Part shown: positions 8,029 to 17,468 of the stretch, piece after piece
Numbering within the stretch: position 1 is the first letter of the stretch
How the letters are laid out: every line of letters starts with the position of its first letter
From: DATLFA01 sp035525225
GTDB taxonomy: Bacteria; Actinomycetota; Acidimicrobiia; Acidimicrobiales; WLNW01
DNA: 64,000 bases
Assembly (NCBI GenBank): GCA_035525225.1
Contig: DATLFA010000034.1
Coordinates: 140,367 to 204,366, forward strand
Direction: 5' to 3'
The notes under the pieces: generated by a model
The model's database searches: none
Seen by the model: only the letters and a program-made list of their open reading frames with translations
What the model was told of the DNA's origin: nothing
Program-made: the position numbers and the translations under genes

Positions 8029-9177
8029 GTGGACCTACGGTTCTCGCCCGCTCAAGACGCGTTTCGAACCGAGGTCCGCGAATGGATGGCGACACACGCG
8101 CCCCGTGAACAACCACCCGCTGCCGGTCGCGCGCTGGTCGACTTCCAGCGCGCGTGGCAAGCCGAGTTGGCCGGCGTCTCGCTCGTTGCGGTGCACTGGC
8201 CGCGTGACTTCGGAGGACGCAGCCTCGGTTGGACCGAAGCCTTCATGGTGCAAGAAGAAATCGCACTCGCGCACGCGCCAGAGATCGTCAACCGTGTCGC
8301 GGTCAATCTGGTCGGACCCACCCTGTTGGAGCACGGCACCACAGATCAGCGTGAGCGGTACCTCCATCGCATCGTCACCGCGGATGACCTGTGGTGCCAG
8401 CTGTTCAGCGAACCGGAGGCGGGCTCTGACCTCGCGTCCCTGCAGACACGCGCGACACGGGCCCCGGGCGGTTGGCGGGTGAGCGGGCAGAAGGTCTGGG
8501 CCAGCAACGCGCAGTACTCCCGCTACGGGGTGCTGCTGGCGCGCACCGCCGACTCCGAACGCGGCCGTCCGCCGATCGGCTACTTCCTGCTCGACATGGA
8601 CCAACCCGGCATCGACGTGCGTCCGCTACGTCAGATGACCGGCGAGTCGGAGTTCAACGAAGTGTTTCTCGATGGCGCATTCGTGGCCGACGAATCGGTC
8701 GTCGGTGACCCCGCCAACGGCTGGGCGGTGATGCGTACGACGCTGGGCTATGAGCGCAGCACGTCGCCCCGCCAACTCATCGTGCATTCGGTATTGCTCG
8801 AGACGCTGCTCGACGAGGCCCGCCAGAATGCGACCGACGCGGTGACGCGCCAACAACTGGCGCGCGCCTACGGCGAGTTGTGGATCTATCGGCTCCATCT
8901 CTATCGGGTGTTGAGCGCGCTCGACGCCGGACGCCCGCCGGGTGCGTCGAGCTCGCTCGTGAAGCTCTTCTGGAGCGAGATGGCACAGCGCATGCACGAG
9001 ACGTCGCTGCGCATGCTCGGACCCGACGCCATGATCGCGGGAGGCCGCCGTCAGCGCGACCATCTCTACTACCGTGCGTGCACCATCTTCGCCGGCACGT
9101 CGGAGATCCAACGCAACACGCTCGGTGAGCAGGTACTCGGCCTACCCCGAGAACCGCGAGCAAAGGTGACCCCATGA
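8029..9177 (+). CDS. Acyl-CoA dehydrogenase family protein
   Basis: A 382-residue FAD enzyme of the acyl-CoA dehydrogenase family, oxidising an acyl-CoA to the enoyl-CoA and passing electrons to ETF. Motifs: CQLFSEPEAGSDLASL (flavin/substrate loop), GQKVWASNAQYS, and the C-terminal FAGTSEIQRNTLGEQVLGLPRE. I chose the GTG at 8029 because VDLRFSPAQ is the usual family N-terminus, although the frame is open from 7924. It overlaps the next crotonase by ATGA. With the downstream crotonase and CaiB it forms a beta-oxidation-like operon. Confidence 0.88.
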   Translation: MDLRFSPAQDAFRTEVREWMATHAPREQPPAAGRALVDFQRAWQAELAGVSLVAVHWPRDFGGRSLGWTEAFMVQEEIALAHAPEIVNRVAVNLVGPTLLEHGTTDQRERYLHRIVTADDLWCQLFSEPEAGSDLASLQTRATRAPGGWRVSGQKVWASNAQYSRYGVLLARTADSERGRPPIGYFLLDMDQPGIDVRPLRQMTGESEFNEVFLDGAFVADESVVGDPANGWAVMRTTLGYERSTSPRQLIVHSVLLETLLDEARQNATDAVTRQQLARAYGELWIYRLHLYRVLSALDAGRPPGASSSLVKLFWSEMAQRMHETSLRMLGPDAMIAGGRRQRDHLYYRACTIFAGTSEIQRNTLGEQVLGLPREPRAKVTP

Positions 9178-9953
9178 CCGCGGAGCCCCCGATTCTCGTC
9201 GAACACGTTGACATGGTGTCGACGATCACGTTCAACCGTCCGGCGCAGCTCAACGCGTTCGATCCGGACACCGTCGAAGAATTCCAATCGGTCGTGCGCC
9301 GCGTCGATCTCGAGCCGTCGACGCGCGCCATCGTCCTGACCGGCGCCGGCCGTGCGTTCACGGCGGGCGGCGACATTCGCACATTCGGCGCCAAGCACGA
9401 CCCACGGGTCAACCGCCGTGGTTGGCATCTCGTGCATCGCATGCTCGAGATCGAGAAGCCGATCGTGGCGATGGTCAATGGGCCGGCGATCGGCCTCGGG
9501 CTCACTATCGCGCTGTTGTGCGACAGCGTCGTAATGGCCGACGATGCGACCATCGGCGACCCGCATGTGAATCTCGGGCTCGTGGCGGGCGACGGTGCAG
9601 CGGTGGTATTGCCGGTGCTCATCGGCCCCCACCGGGCCAAGGAGCTGTTGCTCACGGGCAGGCTCATCACCGGCACCGAGGCCGCCGCGATGGGCATGAT
9701 CAACCGTGCTGTCCCGGCCGGCGAACTCTCGGACGCAGCGTACGCTTTGGCCCGCGAGTTTGCGGCACAGCCGACCTACGCCGCGCGCGCGACGAAGATG
9801 GCGGTCAACCGTTACCTGCGGTGGATGGTCGAACAGACACTCGACGTCTCGCTCGCGTACGAAGCGATCTCGCGCGAGCTTCCGGAGTACCCCGAGGCCG
9901 TCGAGGCGTGGCGGCAACGACGCGCTCGCCGCGCCGACGAACCGCGACCATGA
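9174..9953 (+). CDS. Enoyl-CoA hydratase/isomerase family protein (crotonase)
   Basis: A 259-residue crotonase with clear family motifs: FNRPAQLNAF, FTAGGDIRTF (oxyanion hole), NGPAIGLGLTIALLCD, and LGLVAGDGAA. It would act on the enoyl-CoA made by the preceding acyl-CoA dehydrogenase. ATGA overlaps join it to both neighbours. The canonical catalytic glutamates are not obvious in the VAGDG segment, so hydrolase or isomerase activity is possible. Confidence 0.85.
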   Translation: MTAEPPILVEHVDMVSTITFNRPAQLNAFDPDTVEEFQSVVRRVDLEPSTRAIVLTGAGRAFTAGGDIRTFGAKHDPRVNRRGWHLVHRMLEIEKPIVAMVNGPAIGLGLTIALLCDSVVMADDATIGDPHVNLGLVAGDGAAVVLPVLIGPHRAKELLLTGRLITGTEAAAMGMINRAVPAGELSDAAYALAREFAAQPTYAARATKMAVNRYLRWMVEQTLDVSLAYEAISRELPEYPEAVEAWRQRRARRADEPRP

Positions 9954-11089
9954 CCGCAGCGGCACCTCTTGCCGGGACACGTGTGATCGATCTCGGCACT
10001 CGTGTCGCTGCTCCGTATTGCGCGGCGATTCTCGGCGAGTTGGGGGCGGATGTGATCAAGATCGAAGATCCGCGCGGCGGGGACATGTTGCGCGGTCTGG
10101 GTCCGTTCGTCGATGATTCGTCTCTGTTCTTCGCGGTCGAAGGCCGCAGCCGTCGTTCGGTCACGTGCAACCTGCGCGATCCGCGCGGTCAGGCCCTGGC
10201 TCGCCGGCTGATCGCGACCGCGGACGTGGTGTGCGAGAACTTCCGTCCCGGCACGCTCGAACGGTGGAACCTCGGTCCCGACGACCTGCCACCGCAACTC
10301 ATCATGGTTCGCGTGTCGATCCTCGGGCAGAGCGGCCCCGACGCGGCGCGCCCCGGGCTCGACCTCACTGCCATCGCGATGGCGGGCCTACTGTCGATCA
10401 CCGGGTACCCCGATGAGCCTCCGGTGAAGTCGGCCGTGACGGTGGCGGATCATCTCACTGCGGTGTTCGCGGCACAATCAGCGCTCGCCGCCTTGGTGGC
10501 GCGGCGCCGTACCGGTCGCGGAGCGGTGATCGACGTGCCGCTACACGGCTCGGTGCTGCGATGCCTCGAGGTCACGTTGGCGGCATTCGATCGCCTGGGT
10601 GTCGAGCGCGTGCGTACCGGCGATCGAGGACCTCACGAGGCGCCGAGCGGTGTCTACGCGACCGTCGATGGCCGGTTCGTCGCGATCGCCATCGACAGCG
10701 ACGAACACCTGCGATCGCTGCGCGCCCTGTTGGTCGTCGACGCCGACCGTGGCGAGCTTCGTCCGATAGTCGAAGCGTGGATCGCGTCGCACACCGCGGT
10801 GTCGGCGGTGAGCGCCCTCGACGACGCTCGCGTGCCCGCGGCCGTCGTGGCGTCTGCGTCCGACTTGACCACCGACGCGCATCTCGCCGCACGAGGCGAC
10901 ATCGTGACGATCGACGATACGACCGTCGGCCGCGTGCGCCAGCAGGCACCGTTCCCGCGTCTCGTACCAGTTGCTCCGACGATCACTCCCGCGCCGACTC
11001 TCGGTCAGCACAACGTCGACATCTGGTGCGATGAACTTGGGCTGACACCTGACGAGCTCGACCGGCACCGCGGCGACGGGGTGATCTGA
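9950..11089 (+). CDS. CaiB/BaiF (class III) CoA-transferase family protein
   Basis: A 379-residue family III CoA transferase. The true start is the ATG at 9950 overlapping the crotonase stop; the longer open frame from 9422 is out-of-frame readthrough of that gene. Key parts: GELGADVIKIEDPRGGD, CENFRPGTLERW, and the expected catalytic aspartate in PGLDLTAIA. The C-terminal LGQHNVDIWCDELGLT matches the minus-strand paralogue at 5941. It is the last gene of the ACAD-crotonase-CaiB operon and converges on an SDR gene 24 bases away. Confidence 0.88.
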   Translation: MTAAAPLAGTRVIDLGTRVAAPYCAAILGELGADVIKIEDPRGGDMLRGLGPFVDDSSLFFAVEGRSRRSVTCNLRDPRGQALARRLIATADVVCENFRPGTLERWNLGPDDLPPQLIMVRVSILGQSGPDAARPGLDLTAIAMAGLLSITGYPDEPPVKSAVTVADHLTAVFAAQSALAALVARRRTGRGAVIDVPLHGSVLRCLEVTLAAFDRLGVERVRTGDRGPHEAPSGVYATVDGRFVAIAIDSDEHLRSLRALLVVDADRGELRPIVEAWIASHTAVSAVSALDDARVPAAVVASASDLTTDAHLAARGDIVTIDDTTVGRVRQQAPFPRLVPVAPTITPAPTLGQHNVDIWCDELGLTPDELDRHRGDGVI

Positions 11090-11113
11090 CGCGCATCGAG
11101 AACTCTCTTGACG

Positions 11114-12001
11114 TCAAGTCGCCGACAATGGCGCGACCGATGTGACCTCTTGTACGCCGAGACGCCAGTCGGGGAGGATCTCGGCTTCGGTGAGCAGCTT
11201 GTGGTCGCGGACGAGGTCGAGTGCACTGACGAACGCGCCGTTGTAGACCGACGGATCTGGGCACGTCGCGATATACGTCGCAGCGCGTGCCGGTACGACG
11301 ACGGAGTGCGCCATCTCGGGTAGGTAGCCCGCCTTCAACGTGTCGCGGTAGCGCTCAGGTGCATTGGAAATCGTCATGCCCGGATCGAACGTCAACACGG
11401 TGACACCGTGCGGTGCGACCTCGCGCCGGAGGGCGGGCGCCAGACGGTCCGTGACGCCGCGTGTCACCGGGATGGCCATGCCGCAGATGCCCTGACCCGG
11501 CATGGGCAGGTCGGGAAAGTCGAGCCACGCCGATGCTTGCGTCACACTCATGACGATGCCGCTGTGTTGCGCGTACATGACGGGCAACACGAGATGCAAC
11601 AGCAGCATCGACGAAGTGATGTTCACCTGGATGTGACGCTCGAGAGCCTCCCAGCTCGTCGCCACGAACTCATTCAGGTAGGTGCCATCAGGTGAAAAGT
11701 CGATGTTCGTCGCGCTGGTCACCAAGACGTCGATGCGCCCGAATTCGTCCATCACCGAAGCGACGGCTCGGCGCACGTCGTCGGGCTGGGTGAGGTCGAG
11801 CTCGACCGGCAAGCCGCGGCGGCCGAACTCGCGAACGCTCTCACAGGTCTCTTCGACGGTGCCGGCCCAGTCGACGACGCTGTGGTCGACGGACCGCGCG
11901 GCCGCGGCGACATGGAACCCGTGCTGCGCCAGATCGAGCGCTATCGCCCGACCGATCCCACGGCTCGCTCCCGTCACGAACGCTACTTTTTGCGAACCCA
12001 T
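11114..12001 (-). CDS. SDR family protein lacking the usual catalytic Tyr/Lys
   Basis: A 295-residue SDR-fold protein. The start at 12001 follows GGGAGGGGG, and the Rossmann motif GASRGIG lies near the N-terminus. The later part departs from the family: where YxxxK is expected the sequence reads CGMAIP, and the serine strand reads MSVTQAS. Both the tyrosine and the lysine seem to be missing, so this may be a non-catalytic or mechanistically different SDR. The C-terminal EAEILPDW region is family-typical. It is divergent from a VOC gene, with 119 bases of shared promoter region. Confidence 0.78.
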   Translation of the reverse strand: MGSQKVAFVTGASRGIGRAIALDLAQHGFHVAAAARSVDHSVVDWAGTVEETCESVREFGRRGLPVELDLTQPDDVRRAVASVMDEFGRIDVLVTSATNIDFSPDGTYLNEFVATSWEALERHIQVNITSSMLLLHLVLPVMYAQHSGIVMSVTQASAWLDFPDLPMPGQGICGMAIPVTRGVTDRLAPALRREVAPHGVTVLTFDPGMTISNAPERYRDTLKAGYLPEMAHSVVVPARAATYIATCPDPSVYNGAFVSALDLVRDHKLLTEAEILPDWRLGVQEVTSVAPLSAT

Positions 12002-12120
12002 GAGTAGCCCCCTCCCGCTACATCCCGGTGGGAGTCTTCTCTGTGACCCGTTTCCCGGCAAGCCTGGGTTTATGGTGGACGGAGGGCCGCTGCGCGGCTC
12101 GTTTCGAGTAAGGAGTTGCA

Positions 12121-12681
12121 ATGGCCCACGAGCACCGCGACGACGTGCACTGGCGGGGGATCAACCACCTCGCACTCGTCACCACCGACATGGACGCCAC
12201 CGTCCGCTTCTACCACGGCGTGCTCGGAGCACGCCTTGTCACCACCATCGGCACGCCCACGTTCCGCCACTACTTCTTCGAGTTCGGTGCGGAGCAGACG
12301 GTCGCCTTCTTCGAGTACACCGACGTCGAACTCGACACCTTCGCGAAGCCGGCCGGCATTCCCGATCGGCGCGCGTCGCAGTTCGACCACCTGTCGTTCA
12401 ATGTGCCCGACGAACACGCGCTGATCACTCTCCAGGGCAGGCTCAAGGCTTCGGGGTGCGAGGTGACCGACATCGTCGATCACGGCATCTTCCGATCGGT
12501 CTATTTCACCGATCCCAACGGCATCGCGCTCGAGGCGTCGTGGTGGACACTCGATGCCACGGGTCGCACACCCGACTACGGCGACGAACGTTTCTTCGCC
12601 GACCCCAACCCGGTCGCGGCAGTAGACGAGATCCGGGAGACGGGCACCGTGCGCTCTGTGCCGCAGACGCATCTGGTCTGA
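12121..12681 (+). CDS. VOC family protein (extradiol dioxygenase / glyoxalase-like)
   Basis: A 186-residue vicinal-oxygen-chelate protein. INHLALVTTDMDATVRFY carries the first metal histidine, FDHLSFNV the second, and FTDPNGIALEASWW the glutamate ligand, so a His-His-Glu metal site is plausible. AAGGAG (about 12110-12115) precedes the ATG. It lies three bases before the LLM oxidoreductase gene, with which it is probably cotranscribed. A ring-cleavage or epimerase role is possible. Confidence 0.8.
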   Translation: MAHEHRDDVHWRGINHLALVTTDMDATVRFYHGVLGARLVTTIGTPTFRHYFFEFGAEQTVAFFEYTDVELDTFAKPAGIPDRRASQFDHLSFNVPDEHALITLQGRLKASGCEVTDIVDHGIFRSVYFTDPNGIALEASWWTLDATGRTPDYGDERFFADPNPVAAVDEIRETGTVRSVPQTHLV

Positions 12682-12684
12682 CGA

Positions 12685-13449
12685 GTGTTCGTCGATGTGT
12701 TGTTCGATCCGTTCGAGGGCTCCTGGAACGACATTCGTGACGGTGCTATCGCCGCCGAACAAGCTGGTTTCGACGGGGTCTGGCTCTACGACCATCTCGC
12801 CGGGTCGGTGCACGGCGCGAGCCGCGTGTTGGAGTGCTGGACGACGCTGACCGCCATCGCTGCGGTCGTGTCCCGCATCTCGATCGGCCCGCTCGTGCTC
12901 AACGTGGCCAATCGTGATGCGGGAACCCTGGCCGTGATGGCGGCAACGCTGCAAGAAGTGAGCGGCGGCCGGTTACTACTCGGGCTCGGCGCGGGCGGCG
13001 GGCTCGACACGCCATATGGCGCGGAGCAGTTGGCGCTCGGTCGACCGGTGCCGGGCGCCACAGTGCGCCGCCGCTGGGTCGAAGACACTGTCGCGCGCGT
13101 CAGAGAGGTATGGACGGGCGCCGCCGGCGGCGCGACGGGCTTCCTTTGCCCTGCACCGCCACCCCCCATCATCATCGGCGGTTTCGGGCCGAAGATGGCG
13201 GAATTGGCGGGCCGCATCGGTGATGGCATCAACGCGCCGGGCGGCGCGCATCTCGGTCAGCTGATCGACCTCGCGCGCGAGGCTCATGCGCGATCCGGGC
13301 GCGACCCCGATCGGTTCGTCGTGACCGCGTCGAGCGGGCCACGGGGACACCAGCGCCTCGCGGACCTCGGCGTCGCGCGCGTGGTCATCTTCGTGCGACC
13401 GCCCTACGCGTCCGGCGTGGCTCAGGTGCATGCGGCGCTCAAGGGCTGA
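12685..13449 (+). CDS. LLM class flavin-dependent (probably F420-type) oxidoreductase
   Basis: A 254-residue luciferase-like barrel. DGVWLYDHLAG near the N-terminus, SGGRLLLGLGAG, and PPIIIGGFGPKMAELAGRIGDG (read as two adjoining blocks) are family motifs. In actinobacteria most such proteins use F420 rather than FMN. The start is GTG, right after the VOC stop. The 3' end overlaps the convergent peptidase gene by 11 bases. Confidence 0.83.
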   Translation: MFVDVLFDPFEGSWNDIRDGAIAAEQAGFDGVWLYDHLAGSVHGASRVLECWTTLTAIAAVVSRISIGPLVLNVANRDAGTLAVMAATLQEVSGGRLLLGLGAGGGLDTPYGAEQLALGRPVPGATVRRRWVEDTVARVREVWTGAAGGATGFLCPAPPPPIIIGGFGPKMAELAGRIGDGINAPGGAHLGQLIDLAREAHARSGRDPDRFVVTASSGPRGHQRLADLGVARVVIFVRPPYASGVAQVHAALKG

Positions 13450-15523
13450 GCGGAGGTGGCGGAGGCGGAGGTGGCGGTGGCGGTGGTGGCATCCACGTCG
13501 GCGTCCAGGGCGGCGTCGGTGGAAACGGAGTCGTCGGTTGCGACTCGGGCGGCGGGCCCTCGTCGGAGCGACCGCGGTGGCGCACCCGACGGATACCGAA
13601 CGCGGTGGCGACGAGGAGCACCACGACGGCCAACGCGACGCCGAGGCGCTGGAGCCCGACGGTGCGGGCGTCGTCGATCTCGCGTTGCACCGAGGTCGAC
13701 AGCTCGGTCGCTCGCGCGGTGTCGTCGTTGGCGAACGCGTCGCGCGCCTCGTCGAGGCGGCGGTCGGGGTGCGCAAACCACAGGCCGACCTTCTCTGTCA
13801 CGCTGCGGTTCGCGTCGACGCGCTCGCTCGTCTCGACCAATGCGGTCGCGGCGCCGAGTTGGCGGTCGGCCGTCTCGATCACTTTCGAGAGGTCGACGTC
13901 GGCCTTCTCGTATTTCGACTCGAGTGACGCCGGTGCCGTCGCGGCCGCCTCTGCGGCGAGCGCCGCGATCTGATCTCGCTTGTCCAACACCGTGCGGGCT
14001 TCGGTCAGGCGCATGTCGGCGGCGTCGAAGTCCCATTCGCCCAACTCCTTGCGCACAATCGCCGGTGGCGTCCAGCTGCCCCCGCGTTCGACGAGCGCGG
14101 CGTAGGTCGCTCGTGTGGCGGCGCGCATGTCGTACAGAGACGAGTCGGTTTCGCGGGCAACGTACGTCTCGAAGAGGTCAGCGGCAGTCTTCGATCCGCC
14201 GACGTTCTCGACGAGGTCGAGCAAACGATTGGTGCCGGTCTGGATCGTGCCGAACTCGTTCGGAGTGTCGCCGTAGGCCGGCGTGTTCTCGGCGGCGGCT
14301 CGTATGACCTCGGCCATGTCGGCGAGACCGATCTCGTCGGTGAGTTGACGGATGAGCCACGCGGCGGTGCGATAGCCGTACGTCTCGCGGCCGGCGGCGT
14401 CACCGGTCGCGACTTGCGGATTGCCCCAATCGCCGAGCCGTATCGCAAAGGGACTGTTCGCGTCGAGCTCTACTTCGGCTACCGGCTTGCCGAGCTGCTG
14501 CAATGCCTGCACGGCGTACTCCTCGGCGAAACCCTCGTTGATCCAGCGATCAGTGAATATGCCGCGGTTGAACCAGGCATGCGACAACTCGTGCAACAAC
14601 GTCTCGTAGTCGAGGTCTTCACCGACTTCGATCGTGTTGTCGAGCGGAGAGAACCAGCCGGCATAGCCGCGCAAGTACGAGCTGGTGGCTTCGGTGATCT
14701 GTAGCTGGCTCTTGATGGGCCACGGTAGACCGATGAGCTCTTCGAGAACCGGAATGCCCTCACCGACGCCGCTCACGACGAAACGCTGCCACTTGGCGTC
14801 GTCCGGCCAGGCGCGAACGACAACATCGCGTGCGCCCACATCCGCGTCGATCGATTGCAGCGCGCTGTCGTTGCGAGCCGAGACGACGACAGCCCAACCG
14901 TCGCTGGTCGAAAACAGCGAGGCGGTGAGCGTGGTGCCACCATCGCTACGCGATGACTTGTCGATACTCGACCCAACGGTCTCGACCTCGAAGCCGGGTG
15001 GCACGTTGACGCGCACCGACGCCAGCGTGTCGTCGCCGATTGCGAACGCGACGAACGAGACGTATGCGGGATTGGCGCGGGTGAGGCCCTCGGTGCGAGG
15101 CGGGTCGCCGACGATCTCGTAGCGGAGGATGATGGTGCGCCGTTGGCCCGAAAAGAGGGCAGCGAACGAGATGTCGGCTTGCTGAATCGTCTCGCTGACG
15201 GGTGTTGTGGCGATCGCCAGATTGGCGCCCGAACTGGTCGCGCTGAAGTTGCGTGCGCCCGCGGCCACCCCCACGGTGAGGCCGTCGAAGAACGACCGAC
15301 GCACGACGCCCGCGACGACGCGATCGGTCGTCTCGTTGGTGACGGTGATGGTGCTCGACACAAGAGTGCGTCCTTGTGCCGGCATGACGTCGTAGGTCGT
15401 GTCACCTTCGATGCGTAAGCCATCGTCGGCGAGAGCCGGAGCGGCCGCCAGCAAGACCACTGCGACGATCGATGCCGCGAATCGCGCGAGCCGACGATCG
15501 CGCGTGGCGATTCGAACTGTCAT
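13439..15523 (-). CDS. Secreted, membrane-anchored gluzincin-like metallopeptidase
   Basis: A 694-residue extracytoplasmic protein. A signal peptide covers about residues 1-32. HELSH (311-315), followed by NEGFAEEYA with a glutamate at 330 or 334, forms an M1-type zinc site. A helical, charged region follows, then a transmembrane helix near residue 640 (VALAVVVLLVATAFGI), a short basic segment, and a proline-rich tail with a run of about 13 prolines. The topology is an external catalytic domain held by a C-terminal anchor with a cytoplasmic tail. No canonical GxMEN motif is visible, so it is not a classical aminopeptidase N. The substrate is unknown. Confidence 0.8.
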   Translation of the reverse strand: MTVRIATRDRRLARFAASIVAVVLLAAAPALADDGLRIEGDTTYDVMPAQGRTLVSSTITVTNETTDRVVAGVVRRSFFDGLTVGVAAGARNFSATSSGANLAIATTPVSETIQQADISFAALFSGQRRTIILRYEIVGDPPRTEGLTRANPAYVSFVAFAIGDDTLASVRVNVPPGFEVETVGSSIDKSSRSDGGTTLTASLFSTSDGWAVVVSARNDSALQSIDADVGARDVVVRAWPDDAKWQRFVVSGVGEGIPVLEELIGLPWPIKSQLQITEATSSYLRGYAGWFSPLDNTIEVGEDLDYETLLHELSHAWFNRGIFTDRWINEGFAEEYAVQALQQLGKPVAEVELDANSPFAIRLGDWGNPQVATGDAAGRETYGYRTAAWLIRQLTDEIGLADMAEVIRAAAENTPAYGDTPNEFGTIQTGTNRLLDLVENVGGSKTAADLFETYVARETDSSLYDMRAATRATYAALVERGGSWTPPAIVRKELGEWDFDAADMRLTEARTVLDKRDQIAALAAEAAATAPASLESKYEKADVDLSKVIETADRQLGAATALVETSERVDANRSVTEKVGLWFAHPDRRLDEARDAFANDDTARATELSTSVQREIDDARTVGLQRLGVALAVVVLLVATAFGIRRVRHRGRSDEGPPPESQPTTPFPPTPPWTPTWMPPPPPPPPPPPPPLSP

Positions 15524-15553
15524 CGCGCGTATCCTACGGTCGACCTGCTTGGC

Positions 15554-16384
15554 TCAGTTGATCCGTCGAATCGAAGGTGCGGGGAACGGGCCGCTTGCTT
15601 CGATGGAGAGCCCTCGGTCGCACAGGCCGGACGTTGCCGTGTCACCACTGCACGTACCCGACGAGGTAGAGCGCATCAGATAGCGCGGCCCGGCCGCGGT
15701 GAAGACCTGCAGAGCGGGGTTCGTCGTCGAATAGCCGGCAGCGCGTGGTACGACGAGCGGGAAGCCGTCGGTGCCGCTGTGAAAGCGAAAGGCGTTCGCA
15801 ACGTCGCGATCTTGTACGAGCATGGCCCAGGGCCCGAATACGACGCGGGTGGTCGTACCACCGGTCGCGCGCGCAAAGGTCTCGACCCGGTTCCCATCGG
15901 CGATCGGTTCGCTGGTTGTGGGCGCGCACTTGCCGCCGAGGGTGCCGGCGCAAAAGCTCGCGAAGAACGCGTCGTTCGACGCGGCAGTGAAGATGTCACC
16001 GCCACCGCCTGGTTGCCCGTTCGGTCGCACCAATTCGATCGACGCCTCGATCGACGAGATGGTCGTGTCGGGGGGAGCGAATGCGACCTCGCCCGTTACA
16101 CCGTCGGGTGTCGTGAGCCGGAACGTGACGCGCTGCCCGTCACTGCGCAGCGGTGTCGTGTTGTAGCCGCCAAGACTGCGCGCCGCTGTCGTGGGGGTCG
16201 TCGTCGCCGCCGCCGTCGTCGCCGGCGGGGTCGTGGTCGAAGTCGTGGTGGTCGTCGTGGTCGTGGTCGTCGCGGCGACTGCGGAGATCGTCGAAGCCGG
16301 CGGGGCAGATTCATCGGTCGAACCCGAGCACGCGGCTACGAGGCCCACGATCGCCACGAGTATCAGTTGCAGTCGCGAGTGCAT
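15554..16384 (-). CDS. Hypothetical lipoprotein with Thr-rich linker
   Basis: A 276-residue lipoprotein. I chose the ATG at 16384, which gives a basic MHSR start, a hydrophobic core and the lipobox VAAC. A threonine-rich linker (about residues 35-70) leads to a beta-rich domain starting GGYNTTPLRSDGQ, with several cysteines that could form disulfides. I recognise no family. It lies 30 bases downstream of the peptidase gene on the same strand, so the two may be expressed together at the cell surface. Confidence 0.65.
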   Translation of the reverse strand: MHSRLQLILVAIVGLVAACSGSTDESAPPASTISAVAATTTTTTTTTTSTTTPPATTAAATTTPTTAARSLGGYNTTPLRSDGQRVTFRLTTPDGVTGEVAFAPPDTTISSIEASIELVRPNGQPGGGGDIFTAASNDAFFASFCAGTLGGKCAPTTSEPIADGNRVETFARATGGTTTRVVFGPWAMLVQDRDVANAFRFHSGTDGFPLVVPRAAGYSTTNPALQVFTAAGPRYLMRSTSSGTCSGDTATSGLCDRGLSIEASGPFPAPSIRRIN

Positions 16385-16809
16385 GATCCCGTCCCTTCGC
16401 GACCACATCCTCTAGCGACTACGAGTGGTCGTGTTGCATTCTCCCCGATACGACCTGCCAAGTCTGCCCATCCCACCGATGCGCGTGACCGCCGTCAGGA
16501 CCAGCACGATTGCAGTGGCGAACTTCGCCGTCACGTCCCTCACTGCCGTCGAAGGTGGCAAAGCAGGTGGACGTAGCGCAACCTTGGCGTTCGGTAGAAC
16601 CATACGCAGTCATAATCGACCTTCCGGGAGCAGTTGGCTCGAGGAAGAGGCGGAGGGCTCAAGTCGAGCTTGGTCTTGGCCAGGCCTCGAACTCGGCGTC
16701 GCTCCCAGGAGAGAAGTCACGCGAATCATACCGGTGACGTTCGCAACGCGCGCGGGCATGCATCGGCGCCGCCGGAAATCGTTCGATCCACCGTCCACCG
16801 CCTGCGAAA
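16385..16809. other. Intergenic region, no convincing gene
   Basis: About 425 bases between the divergent lipoprotein and acetyltransferase genes. Short open frames exist on both strands. One on the minus strand (16419-16613) contains a WDGQTW element reminiscent of secreted repeat proteins, but it has no ribosome-binding site or signal peptide and is too short to support. It may be promoter sequence plus a decayed fragment. Confidence 0.35.
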
Positions 16810-17358
16810 ATGGCGACCATGACTCAGTTGTTGCCGACCGAGCTCAAAGGTGATCGGGTGACGCTGCGCTGCTGGCGCGTCGACGAGGCAGCGACGCTGT
16901 CGGCACTGGTGCAGACCAACCTCGATCACCTGCGGCCGTGGATGCCTTGGGTCGCGCTCGAGCCGTTGACCGAAGCGCAGCGCCGTGAGTTGATCACCGG
17001 CTGGGAGCGAGAGCGCAGCGCGGGCGGGGACGCTGTCTACTCAGTGCAAATCGACAGCGAAGCTATCGGTGGTTGTGGGCTGCATCGCCGCATCGGCCCC
17101 GACGGACTCGAGATCGGTTACTGGATCGCGAACGCGCACTGCCACAAGGGTTACGCGACCGAAGCGGCCGCCGCACTCACTGCGGTCGCGCTCTCGACGG
17201 ACGGCATTCGTTGCGTCGAGATCCATCACGACAAGGCGAACACTGCGAGCGCGGCTGTTCCGCGCCGCCTTGGCTACGACTTCGTCATTGAGCGCCCCGC
17301 CAAAGAACCCGCTCCGGGCGGCACCGGTATCGAATGGATTTGGCGAATCGAGAACTGA
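16810..17358 (+). CDS. GNAT family N-acetyltransferase (RimJ/RimL type)
   Basis: A 182-residue acetyltransferase of the RimL-like group, acetylating alpha-amino or small-molecule amines with acetyl-CoA. DRVTLRCWRVDEA at the N-terminus and EIGYWIANAHCHKGYATEA, covering motif A with its pyrophosphate loop, are diagnostic; HHDKANTASAAVPRRLGY is motif B. The ATG at 16810 or a second ATG at 16819 could be the start; neither has a strong ribosome-binding site. The gene stands alone. Confidence 0.85.
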   Translation: MATMTQLLPTELKGDRVTLRCWRVDEAATLSALVQTNLDHLRPWMPWVALEPLTEAQRRELITGWERERSAGGDAVYSVQIDSEAIGGCGLHRRIGPDGLEIGYWIANAHCHKGYATEAAAALTAVALSTDGIRCVEIHHDKANTASAAVPRRLGYDFVIERPAKEPAPGGTGIEWIWRIEN

Positions 17359-17468
17359 GATCAGGTCGACTCGCTCGGTACCGTTGCGCATGTCCGTAAC
17401 CATGCCGTGGTACGCCAAGCCGTGGAGGCCATCTGCTCTGGAAGGCGCACGCTCGTCGCCATGGTCGG

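Noticed and set aside
9422..9949. N-terminal extension of the CaiB protein upstream of 9950
   Set aside because: It is another frame of the crotonase gene; the ATGA overlap at 9950 gives the family-typical start.
16419..16613. Small minus-strand frame containing WDGQTW
   Set aside because: Too short, with no ribosome-binding site or signal peptide; a decayed repeat fragment is possible but not supported.
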